This document shows positions 56,884-64,000 of a stretch of 64,000 bases of DNA, in pieces (positions within the stretch are counted from its first letter, which is position 1; each line of letters opens with the position of its first letter). Source of the stretch: Pseudomonas sp. FP453 (GTDB lineage Bacteria > Pseudomonadota > Gammaproteobacteria > Pseudomonadales > Pseudomonadaceae); NCBI RefSeq assembly GCF_030687495.1, contig NZ_CP117435.1:1178001-1242000 (forward strand). The letters run 5' to 3'. The notes below the pieces were generated by a model. That model worked only from the letters and a program-made list of their open reading frames with translations. It was not told the DNA's origin and made no database searches. The position numbers and the translations under genes are program-made.

Positions 56884-59215
56884 TTTCCAGGCGCGTGTCG
56901 CCAGTGTGCTGATCCTGCTGTTGCTGGTGGTGATCGGCGCGCTGTACTTCAGCGTGAAAGCGGCGACGGGCGACGCCGTGCGCAGCCAGGCCAAGGCGCA
57001 ACTGGACGTCGGCGCGCGGGTGTTCGAACGCTTGCTCGACGTGCGCGGCCGGCGCCTGGCCGATGGTGTGCAACTGCTGGCGGCAGACTTCGGTTTTCGC
57101 GATGCAGTGGCCAGCGGCGATTCGGCGACCATGCGCTCGGTGCTGTTCAACCACGGCAAGCGCATCAATGCCAGCGACATGATCCTGCTGGGCATGGATG
57201 GCACTGTCCTCGCCAGTACCCTCGATGATGTCCCCGAGGGTTCGATTTTTCGTTACGACCAGGCCCTGCGTGACGCACGGCGCAATCGCCAGACCATGTT
57301 GATGGTGCCGCTGCAAGGCATGCCGCACCTGTTGGTAGAAGCGCCGGTGCTGGCGCCGCTGCCGATTGCGCGGGTGGTGATGGGCTTGCGCATGGACAGC
57401 GCGTTCGCCGAAGAGCTGCGTTCGCTGAGCAACCTGGAAGTGTCGTTCCTGACCATCGACCGCCAGCAACCGGGGGAGTTGGTCAGCACCCAACCCCAGG
57501 TGCTGCGCGACAGCCTCACCAACCTGATGCTGGAGCAGGGCCGCCAACACGGCGTGGCCACCACCGAGCACCTGGAACACAGTTTTCTTAGCCAGTCGCT
57601 GGTGTTGGCCAGCGATGCCGACGGCCAGGTCCTGGCCTTGTTGCAGAGCCCGTTGGACGCGGCGATGCAGGCCTTTGCGCCGTTGGATGAAAAGATCCTC
57701 GGCATTGCCTTGATCGCGTTGATTGCCTCGCTGATCGGTGCCTTGCTGCTGGCCCGTGGCGTGTCGCGCCCGGTGCAGGCCCTGGCCCTCGCGGCCGAGC
57801 GCATCGGCCAGGGCGACTACCAGACGCCCGTGGTGTTGCCGCGCAGCGACGAACTGGGGCGCCTGGCCAACGCGGTCAACTCGATGCAAAGCGGCATCGC
57901 CGAACGTGAACAGCAACTGGCGCACAACGCCTTGCATGATCGCCTCACCGGCTTGCCCAACCGCGCGCTGGCCATGGAACGCCTGGGCAGTGCCATCGCC
58001 ACGCACCGGCCAATGGCGCTGATTTACCTGGGCATCGACAACCTGCGCGCCGCCAGCGAAACCGCCGGGCCGGATGCGGTGGACCAGCTGTTGCTGGAAG
58101 TCAGCCGCAGCCTGCAAGCCGCGCTGCGCCCCGGCGATACCCTGGCGCATTTGATCGCCGACGAATTTTTGCTGCTGCTCGAAGGCGCCGGCTGCGACGA
58201 AGCGGTGGGCCTGGCCGACCAGTTGCAACAGGCGCTGCTGCGCCCGCGCCGCATCAACGGCCACGACCTGGCGCTGGATTGCCGACTCGGCATTGCCGCT
58301 TATCCAGCCGACGGCGAAAGCGCGCACACCTTGTTGGAGCGGGCGGCGATTGCGATGAAAGACGCCGCACAAATACCCGGCCGCTTGCAGATCTACGAGC
58401 ACGGCCGCGACCTCGCGCACCGTCGCCAGATCACCCTGATCCGCGACCTGCGCCACGCGCCCAACCAAGGCCAGTTGCTGCTGCATTACCAACCGAAACT
58501 CGACATCCGCCAGGGCCACGTACGCCAGGCCGAAGCCTTGTTGCGCTGGCAGCACCCGCTGTTCGGCATGGTCTCGCCGGCAGAATTCATCCCCTTGGCC
58601 GAACGCTCGGGCAGCATTCAGTTGTTGACCCACTGGGTGATCGAGGAGGGCATTCGCCAACTGTGCGAATGGAACCGGCGTGGCCTGTGCCTGCAACTGT
58701 CGTTGAACATCTCGGCGGATGATTTGCTCGGTGACGAACTGGCCCATCGGGTCTCGGCGCTATTGCGTCGTTATGGTTTGCCGGCCGAACAACTGCTGTT
58801 CGAAATCACCGAAAGCGCGGTGATGCGCGAGCCGGAAAAAGCCCTGAAAGTCCTGCACCTGCTGCGCGATTGCGGCATCAGCCTGTCGGTGGATGACTTC
58901 GGCACCGGCTACTCGTCGCTGGCGCACCTCAAGCGCCTGCCGGTGCAAGAGCTGAAGATCGACCAATCCTTTGTGCGCAACCTTGATGAAACCAGTGAAG
59001 ACGCCGTGATCGTGCGCTCCACCATCGAGATGAGCCACAACCTGGGCCTCAAGGTGGTTGCCGAGGGCGTCGAATACGCCCACAGCCTGCGCCTGCTGGA
59101 ACGCTGGCAGTGCGACACGGCCCAGGGCTACCTGATCAGTCGGCCGTTGAGCGCCGACGCTTTCGAAGCCTGGGTGGCCTTGCCCCTCAGTGCGCAAACT
59201 TCCCTGGTTCATTGA
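56867..59215 (+). CDS. Membrane GGDEF-EAL protein 2, putative c-di-GMP phosphodiesterase
   Basis: About 782 residues from GTG 56867 (VKLRSSFQARVASVL, aligned with the start of the paralogue); an ATG at 56846 would add seven. TM1 about 12-30, periplasmic Cache-like domain, TM2 about 275-300, HAMP (RPVQALALAAERIGQGDY), GGDEF domain degenerate at its active site (IADEF), EAL domain with EALLRW, LNIS, FEITES, DDFGTGYSS, LKID and AEGVE intact. Overlaps the copper protein gene by 17 nt and is 11 nt from the DUF3034 gene. Confidence 0.9.
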   Translation: MKLRSSFQARVASVLILLLLVVIGALYFSVKAATGDAVRSQAKAQLDVGARVFERLLDVRGRRLADGVQLLAADFGFRDAVASGDSATMRSVLFNHGKRINASDMILLGMDGTVLASTLDDVPEGSIFRYDQALRDARRNRQTMLMVPLQGMPHLLVEAPVLAPLPIARVVMGLRMDSAFAEELRSLSNLEVSFLTIDRQQPGELVSTQPQVLRDSLTNLMLEQGRQHGVATTEHLEHSFLSQSLVLASDADGQVLALLQSPLDAAMQAFAPLDEKILGIALIALIASLIGALLLARGVSRPVQALALAAERIGQGDYQTPVVLPRSDELGRLANAVNSMQSGIAEREQQLAHNALHDRLTGLPNRALAMERLGSAIATHRPMALIYLGIDNLRAASETAGPDAVDQLLLEVSRSLQAALRPGDTLAHLIADEFLLLLEGAGCDEAVGLADQLQQALLRPRRINGHDLALDCRLGIAAYPADGESAHTLLERAAIAMKDAAQIPGRLQIYEHGRDLAHRRQITLIRDLRHAPNQGQLLLHYQPKLDIRQGHVRQAEALLRWQHPLFGMVSPAEFIPLAERSGSIQLLTHWVIEEGIRQLCEWNRRGLCLQLSLNISADDLLGDELAHRVSALLRRYGLPAEQLLFEITESAVMREPEKALKVLHLLRDCGISLSVDDFGTGYSSLAHLKRLPVQELKIDQSFVRNLDETSEDAVIVRSTIEMSHNLGLKVVAEGVEYAHSLRLLERWQCDTAQGYLISRPLSADAFEAWVALPLSAQTSLVH

Positions 59216-59226
59216 GTGGCTTACGC

Positions 59227-60084
59227 GTGCGTTGTTCTTTTCTGATCGGTTGCCTTGGCGCCCTGACCCTGCAAACGGCGCTGGCCGACAGCGGCCGCCT
59301 GATCGCCACCGGTGGCGCCAGCAGCATCGAAGGCACGGCGGGCGGCGGGATCACGCCGTGGGCGGTGCTGGCCGGCTACGGCGAAAAACACGAATGGGGC
59401 GCCACGGCCTTCGCCACCACGGTCAACCTGCCGGACTATCGGCTGGACGTGGCCGGGTTGGCGCTGGCCTATGACAACCGCGTCGAAGTGTCTTTCGCCC
59501 GCCAGCGTTTCGATCTCGGCACCTTGGTGCACAAGCTCAACCTGCCCGAAGACAACCTCGGCCAGGACGTGCTGGGCCTCAAGGTGCGGTTGTTTGGCGA
59601 TGTGATCTACGACGATTTGCCCCAAGTTTCGCTGGGCCTGGAATACAAGCACCAGACCAATTTCGACATCCCCAAGCAGGTGGGCGCCAAGCGCAACAGC
59701 GACGTCGAAGGCTACCTCGCCGCTAGCCGCCTGTTCATGGGCGCGGCCTTTGGCTACAACGTGCTGGTCAACGGCAGCCTGCGCTACAGCCGCGCCAACG
59801 AAACCGGCCTGCTCGGCTTTGGCGGCGACCGCCGTGACAGCCGCAGCCTGCTCAAGGAAGGCTCGGTGGCGCTGCTGTTCAACCCGCGCTGGGCGCTGGG
59901 CGTGGAATACCGTGAAAAGCCCGACAACCTGTCGTTTGCCGGTGAGAGCGATTGGGCCGATGTGTTTGTCGGCTACTTCCCGAACAAGCATGTGTCGTTT
60001 GTATTGGCCTACGCGCGCCTTGGTGAAATCGCCACGCTGGACAAGCAGAACGGCACTTATCTGTCCGTGCAGGGGAGTTTCTGA
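59227..60084 (+). CDS. DUF3034 family putative outer-membrane protein
   Basis: About 285 residues from GTG 59227 (MRCSFLIGCLGALTLQTALA signal peptide), with GAGTGG upstream. The mature part (IATGGASSIEGTAGGGITPWAVLAGYG) and the alternating strands with a terminal aromatic (YLSVQGSF) fit a beta-barrel DUF3034 protein; function unknown. The stop overlaps the start of the haemoglobin gene (TGATG). Confidence 0.82.
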   Translation: MRCSFLIGCLGALTLQTALADSGRLIATGGASSIEGTAGGGITPWAVLAGYGEKHEWGATAFATTVNLPDYRLDVAGLALAYDNRVEVSFARQRFDLGTLVHKLNLPEDNLGQDVLGLKVRLFGDVIYDDLPQVSLGLEYKHQTNFDIPKQVGAKRNSDVEGYLAASRLFMGAAFGYNVLVNGSLRYSRANETGLLGFGGDRRDSRSLLKEGSVALLFNPRWALGVEYREKPDNLSFAGESDWADVFVGYFPNKHVSFVLAYARLGEIATLDKQNGTYLSVQGSF

Positions 60085-60503
60085 TGCGCTGGTTACCGCT
60101 GGTTCTCGTCGTGTGCCTCAGTGCCTGCGCGCAACAACCGCCAAAGGATGACAGCCTGTACCGCGAGCTGGGCGCCATGCCCGGCATCACGCGGATTGTC
60201 GAAGGCCTGTTGCTGAACATCGCCCGCGATGAACGCATCGTCGAGCGGTTTCGGCGGATTGATATCCAGCGGCTGCGCAACAAGCTGATCGAACAGTTCT
60301 GCGTGGAGGCGGGCGGGCCGTGCACCTATACCGGGGACAGCATGGCGGAGAGTCACAAGGGGCAGAATGTGAGCCGCAGTGACTTTAATGCGTTGGTGGA
60401 AGACTTGATCAAGGCGATGGACCAAGAGGGGATTTCGGTGCCGGTACAGAATCGCCTGATCGCCCGGTTGGCGGTGATGCGCGCAGAAGTGATCGAACAC
60501 TGA
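60084..60503 (+). CDS. Group 1 truncated haemoglobin, predicted lipoprotein
   Basis: 139 residues from the ATG at 60084. Lipobox LSAC places the acylated Cys at residue 15. The globin part: YRELGAMPGITRIVEGLLLNI (helices A-B), FRRIDIQRLRNKL (CD1 Phe about 56) and proximal His 91 in MAESHKGQNVS, then LVEDLIKAMDQEGI. Truncated haemoglobins bind O2 or NO; a lipid-anchored periplasmic one is unusual. Translationally coupled to the DUF3034 gene. Confidence 0.85.
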   Translation: MRWLPLVLVVCLSACAQQPPKDDSLYRELGAMPGITRIVEGLLLNIARDERIVERFRRIDIQRLRNKLIEQFCVEAGGPCTYTGDSMAESHKGQNVSRSDFNALVEDLIKAMDQEGISVPVQNRLIARLAVMRAEVIEH

Positions 60504-60523
60504 CCCCCCAGACAATGATGTCC

Positions 60524-60557
60524 AAATGTGGGAGCAGGCAAGCCAGCTCCCACATTT
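60524..60557. repeat. Collapsed REP palindrome
   Basis: AATGTGGGAGC-AGGCAAGCC-AGCTCCCACATT at 60524-60557: the outer arms are kept but the inner arm and loop have been lost, leaving a short hairpin. Confidence 0.7.
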
Positions 60558-60575
60558 TGAATGGCACCGGACATG

Positions 60576-60612
60576 AAAAAGGCGGCGACCCTCAACAGGT
60601 CGCCGCCTTTTT
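60576..60612. terminator. Bidirectional terminator between the haemoglobin gene and gcd
   Basis: GGCGGCGACC (60581-60590) pairs perfectly with GGTCGCCGCC (60598-60607), flanked by A5 and T5. It serves both converging genes. Confidence 0.9.
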
Positions 60613-60629
60613 ATGGCTGCTGGTGAAGC

Positions 60630-63041
60630 TTAATCCGGCAGTTTAAACGCCATCACATAGTCACCCTGCTTGGTGCCCAGGGAACCATGACCGCCCGCCA
60701 CGACCAGCACGTATTGCTTGCCGTCCTTGCCGGTGTAGGTCATCGGTGTGGTTTGCGCGCCTGCTGGCAGGCGGCCTTCCCACAGTTGCTTGCCGTTTTT
60801 CACGTCATAGGCACGCAGGTACTGGTCCAGGGTGCCGCTGAGGAACGCCACGCCACCGGCGGTGGTGAATGTGCCGCCCAGGCTAGGCACGCCCATGCTC
60901 AGCGGGATTGGAACCGGCGAGCTGTCGCGCACGGTGCCGTTCTTGTGCATCCAGATGGTTTTGTGGGTGGTCAGGTCGACCGCGGCCACATAACCCCAGG
61001 CCGGTGCCTGGCACGGCAGGCCCAGTGGCGACAGCAGCGCTTCGAGGATCACGCCGTATGGCGCGCCTTTGTTCGGCTGCACGCCTTCGGTTTCGCTGAC
61101 GCGTGGGCCTTGCTTGGCAATGTCGGCAGCCGGGATCAGCTTGGACTTGAACGCCATGTAGCTTGGGTTGACGAAGGCCAGTTGACGTACCGGGTCGACG
61201 GAGATGCCGCCCCAGTCGAACACGCCGAAGTTGCCTGGGTACACGATCGAACCTTGCAGCGATGGCGGGGTGAACGGGCCGTCGTAGCGCATGGATTTGA
61301 AATCAATCCGGCACAGCAGTTGGTCGAACGGGGTCACGCCCCACATGTCGCGTTCTTTCAACGGCGGCGGCATGAAGTTCAGGTCGGACTTGGGCTGGGT
61401 CGGCGAGGTGCGGTCGCCAGCGACTGCGCCTTGCGGTACGGCGATTTCGTGGATCGGCACCACGGGCTGGCCAGTGGCACGGTCGAGCACGTAGATGCTG
61501 CCTTGCTTGGTCGACGCCATGACCGCCTGCTTCACGCCGGCTTCGGTCTTGATGTCGATCAGCGACGGCTGGCCGCCGACGTCCATGTCCCACAGGTCAT
61601 GGTGAGTGAACTGGAAGGTCCATTTCACGTGGCCGCTGTCGATGTCCAGGGCGGTCAGGCCGGCGCTGAATTTTTCCGAATCTTCGGTACGGTCGCCGCC
61701 GTATTGGTCGGGCATCTGGTTGCCCATCGGCAGGTAGAGCATGCCGAGTTTTTCATCCACCGAGAACATGGACCACATGTTCGGCGAGTTGCGGGTGTAG
61801 GTCTTGCCTTCGGCCAACGGGGTGGTGTCGTCCGGGTTGCCGCTGTCCCAGTTCCACACCAGCTTGCCGGTGTGCACGTCGAACGCGCGGATCACGCCGC
61901 TCGGCTCGTCGGTGGAAACGTTGTCGGTAACGTGGCCGCCGATCACGACCAGGTTCTTGGTCACGGCCGGTGGCGAGGTGGAGTAGTAACCGCCCGGGGC
62001 GAAGCCGCCGATGTTGGCGCGCAGGTCGACCTGGCCTTTGTCACCGAAGTCTTCGCACATCTTGCCGGTGTCGGCGTTCAGGGCGATCAGACGGGTGTCG
62101 GCAGTCGGTACGAAAATGCGTTTCGGGCAGGCATTCGGTGCAGCCGCCGGGCTGGCGCTGCCGGTGGGGCTCTGCTCGGAAGCGTAGACGGCGTCATCGT
62201 GATACGACACGCCACGGCAGGTCATGTGGGCCCAGCCTTTGAAGTTCTCGGCGCCCATGCTGCTGATCTTCGGATCGAAGCGCCAGATTTCCTTGCCGGT
62301 GTCCGGGTCCAGGGCAATCACTTGGCTGTGCGGGGTGCACACGTAGAGCATGCCGTTGACTTTCAGCGGGGTGTTTTCCGCGGTGGTCTCGCCTGGATCG
62401 TTCGGGCCAGGCAGGTCGCCGGTGCGGTAGGTCCATGCCGGCACCAGCTTGCTCACGTTTTGCGGGGTGATCTGGGCCAGGGGCGAGTAACGGTCGCCGA
62501 ACGCCGAACGGCCGTAGGAATTCCAGTCGCCATCAGGCTGGGCCGGCGCAGCGCTGGCCATGCCAGGGACGGCGTCGCGGTCCAGTTGGCCTTTGATCTC
62601 ACCCGGGTTGGTGAATTGGCTGGCAACCGCAGCGGCGCCAGCCAGCACCACGGCTACGCTCAGCGCGCCGGTGCCCAGTGGCGCCGGTTGGCCGCGCAGC
62701 AGCGGGCGACGGACCCACGGCAGCAACATGACGATGCCCAAGGCAAACAGCAGGGCCAGGCGCGGCACCAGCTGCCACCAGTCCAGGCCGACTTCCCACA
62801 GTGCCCACACGGTGCTGGCGAACAACACCAGTGCGTACAGGCCCAGCGCGGCGCGGCGGTTGGCCAGCAGCAGAATGCCGGTCAGGCCGACGCCGATACC
62901 GGCCAGCAGGTAGTACAACGACCCGCCGAGCATGCTCAGCTTGACGCCGCCGGCCAGCAAGGCCAGGCCCATGATCAGCAGCAAGACGCCTAGCAGCTTG
63001 GGCAGCAAGCGGCTTGGACTTGAAGCACCATCAGTGCTCAT
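60630..63041 (-). CDS. gcd: Membrane-bound PQQ-dependent glucose dehydrogenase
   Basis: 803 residues. Five N-terminal membrane helices (about residues 12-140) hold ubiquinone, followed by a periplasmic PQQ propeller: DGDWNSYGRSAFGDRYSPLAQITPQNV, WAHMTCRGVSYHDD, TADTRLIALNADTG, QFTHHDLWDMDVGGQPSL and VFDWGGISVDP. It oxidises aldoses to lactones in the periplasm, feeding the gluconate route and acidifying the medium. The start has ACGGAG upstream. A TonB-dependent receptor gene lies next on the same strand. Confidence 0.95.
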   Translation of the reverse strand: MSTDGASSPSRLLPKLLGVLLLIMGLALLAGGVKLSMLGGSLYYLLAGIGVGLTGILLLANRRAALGLYALVLFASTVWALWEVGLDWWQLVPRLALLFALGIVMLLPWVRRPLLRGQPAPLGTGALSVAVVLAGAAAVASQFTNPGEIKGQLDRDAVPGMASAAPAQPDGDWNSYGRSAFGDRYSPLAQITPQNVSKLVPAWTYRTGDLPGPNDPGETTAENTPLKVNGMLYVCTPHSQVIALDPDTGKEIWRFDPKISSMGAENFKGWAHMTCRGVSYHDDAVYASEQSPTGSASPAAAPNACPKRIFVPTADTRLIALNADTGKMCEDFGDKGQVDLRANIGGFAPGGYYSTSPPAVTKNLVVIGGHVTDNVSTDEPSGVIRAFDVHTGKLVWNWDSGNPDDTTPLAEGKTYTRNSPNMWSMFSVDEKLGMLYLPMGNQMPDQYGGDRTEDSEKFSAGLTALDIDSGHVKWTFQFTHHDLWDMDVGGQPSLIDIKTEAGVKQAVMASTKQGSIYVLDRATGQPVVPIHEIAVPQGAVAGDRTSPTQPKSDLNFMPPPLKERDMWGVTPFDQLLCRIDFKSMRYDGPFTPPSLQGSIVYPGNFGVFDWGGISVDPVRQLAFVNPSYMAFKSKLIPAADIAKQGPRVSETEGVQPNKGAPYGVILEALLSPLGLPCQAPAWGYVAAVDLTTHKTIWMHKNGTVRDSSPVPIPLSMGVPSLGGTFTTAGGVAFLSGTLDQYLRAYDVKNGKQLWEGRLPAGAQTTPMTYTGKDGKQYVLVVAGGHGSLGTKQGDYVMAFKLPD

Positions 63042-63530
63042 AGTGTGTTTCTCCGTTACGTTGGAATTATGTAACCCCGTGCTTCACTGTAGATGACGAT
63101 TCAGCACAGGCTTGGTTCAGCGATATTCGGTTTTTCTGTGGATAAAGGCGGTTATCCACAGGCGGGCGATTTATTCCCAGGCGCGGCGGGGTGTAAGACA
63201 GCGCTGTCTTTGCGAAGGGGGATATTCGGCAAGATGGGATCGACCGGGAGCGTGAAACGTTTCAGGTTGTTGCCGGGAAGGATAAAGGGAGTTGTGTTGG
63301 AGAGAAAGGGCGAATCGCGATATGCATCATTTCTGAATTGGTAACAGTGACAGAACGTCGCTGCAAAAAGGCGGGTGTGGGTGGGCTTTTGTGGGAGCTG
63401 GCTTGTGTGGGAGCTGGCTTGCCTGCGATGCAGGCACCTCGGTGTATCAGTGATACCGAGGTGATGCTATCGCAGGCAAGCCAGCTCCCACAGAAAAGCC
63501 CAGTTTCCACAGGGGGGATTTCGGTGTGGG
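63042..63530. other. Intergenic region upstream of gcd
   Basis: No gene. Contains the gcd promoter region, two TTATCCACAG-like sequences near 63131 and 63152, which resemble DnaA boxes but sit in a non-origin context, and the REP cluster at 63391-63493. Confidence 0.4.
63391..63493. repeat. Composite REP cluster with duplicated left arm
   Basis: Two direct copies of the left arm (from 63391 and about 63406), a variable loop, then a right arm ending at 63493; the left side has the same arm duplication as at 34328-34448. Confidence 0.82.
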
Positions 63531-64000
63531 TTAGAACGTGGTGCGGATGCCGACCTGCACACTTCTGCCCGGCGCCGGCGCGATGTCGCGCAGGATCGAG
63601 CTGGCATAACGCACGGTCTGGTTGGTCAGGTTTTCACCGTTCACAAACGCCAGCCACTGGCTGCCACCGACATTGAAGCGATAACCCGCGCTGGCGCCCA
63701 GGGTGGTGTAGCCGTCGGTGCCGCTTTCGTTGTCCGGCACACGGCCTTGGCCCGCCGCATGTTCCACGTCGATCCGCGCCTGCCAGCGGTCCAGTTCCCA
63801 CAGCAAACCGCTGTTCAAACGTAGCGGCGCAATACGTGGCAAGGCTTCGCCGGTGTCGAGGTTGGTGGCGCGGGTGTAGTCGCCCGACAGTTCCAGGGCG
63901 AACTTGCCGTAGGCGCTTTCGCCGAGTTTCCAGTGATCCTGGGCTTCAAAACCGGCGAAACGCGCGCGTACGCCGGAGTATTTGTACTCAGGGATGCCAT
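63531..64000 (-). CDS. TonB-dependent receptor, C-terminal part (truncated by the window)
   Basis: About 156 C-terminal residues visible; the gene runs in from beyond base 64000. The barrel part includes GVRARFAGFEAQDHWKLG, LELSGDYTRATNLDTGEALPRIAPLRL, a TonB-box-less end GENLTNQTVRYASSILRDIAPAPGRSVQVGIRTTF typical of siderophore/cofactor receptors. Adjacency to gcd recurs in pseudomonads (as in the PA2289-PA2290 pair, from memory), so import of PQQ is a possible function. Confidence 0.85.
   Translation of the reverse strand, partial: GIPEYKYSGVRARFAGFEAQDHWKLGESAYGKFALELSGDYTRATNLDTGEALPRIAPLRLNSGLLWELDRWQARIDVEHAAGQGRVPDNESGTDGYTTLGASAGYRFNVGGSQWLAFVNGENLTNQTVRYASSILRDIAPAPGRSVQVGIRTTF

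Noticed and set aside
60687..62993. 768-codon open frame opposite gcd
   Set aside because: Antisense shadow of gcd, compositionally biased, no ribosome site.
63120..63165. Two TTATCCACAG-like DnaA boxes
   Set aside because: Only two copies, no dnaA/dnaN or AT-rich unwinding region, and the neighbourhood is gcd; not an origin.

Overview
The window is a chromosomal segment of a fluorescent Pseudomonas, most likely of the P. fluorescens group. The evidence is the high GC content, many REP-type palindromes of the GTGGGAGCTGGCTTGCCTGCGAT kind, small families restricted to pseudomonads (DUF6124, DUF3509), and recognisable gene orders such as ndpA-hupN-rlmF-valS-holC-pepA-lptFG and lepA-lepB-rnc-era-recO-pdxJ. 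I see no phage, insertion sequence, CRISPR array, rRNA or tRNA gene.

Layout. Positions 1-10.4 kb: end of an amino-acid dehydrogenase gene, SOS-controlled yebG, a DUF6124 gene with a structured leader, a RelE/ParE-type toxin-antitoxin pair, psiE, a serine uptake and deamination pair (sdaC-sdaA) with a divergent LysR gene, an HPF-like ribosome factor, and an MFS exporter with its LysR regulator. Positions 10.4-18.3 kb: an iron region with fecI-fecR-fecA on the minus strand facing a DUF3649-PepSY-DUF3325-ECF sigma-fecR operon, with a Fur-box-like site between them. Positions 18.4-29.8 kb: housekeeping genes from a glutaredoxin-like gene to lptG. Positions 29.9-38.1 kb: lepA-lepB-rnc-era-recO-pdxJ, then a Tat-exported multicopper oxidase translationally coupled to tadA. 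Positions 38.2-43.6 kb: cmoA-cmoB, a lysoplasmalogenase, a chagasin-type protease inhibitor and a second Lon protease. Positions 43.9-52.9 kb: an accessory catabolic island with a double-helix-turn-helix GntR regulator, amidase, imidase-like deacetylase-fold hydrolase, MFS transporter, two SDRs, a small unknown protein, a COG0523 GTPase and a solute-binding protein without a signal peptide. Positions 53.6-60.5 kb: two paralogous membrane GGDEF-EAL proteins with a periplasmic type-1 copper protein between them, then a DUF3034 protein and a lipoprotein truncated haemoglobin. Positions 60.6-64 kb: membrane glucose dehydrogenase (gcd) and the end of a TonB-dependent receptor gene.

How the genes may work together. 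The 43.9-52.9 kb island fits uptake and hydrolysis of a cyclic imide or ureide: imidase opens the ring, amidase removes the half-amide. Two 31-bp inverted-repeat operators of identical design (AAAATGTAC-N13-GTACNTTTT) lie in the regulator-amidase gap. The 53.6-60.5 kb module looks like a copper/haem periplasmic sensing or redox system wired to c-di-GMP turnover. The iron region combines two ECF-sigma/FecR pairs with one PepSY reductase operon.

Caution. Six genes or gene starts are interrupted, and each is restored by removing a single base from a short run of identical bases. This points to a systematic sequencing or assembly error rather than genuine decay.
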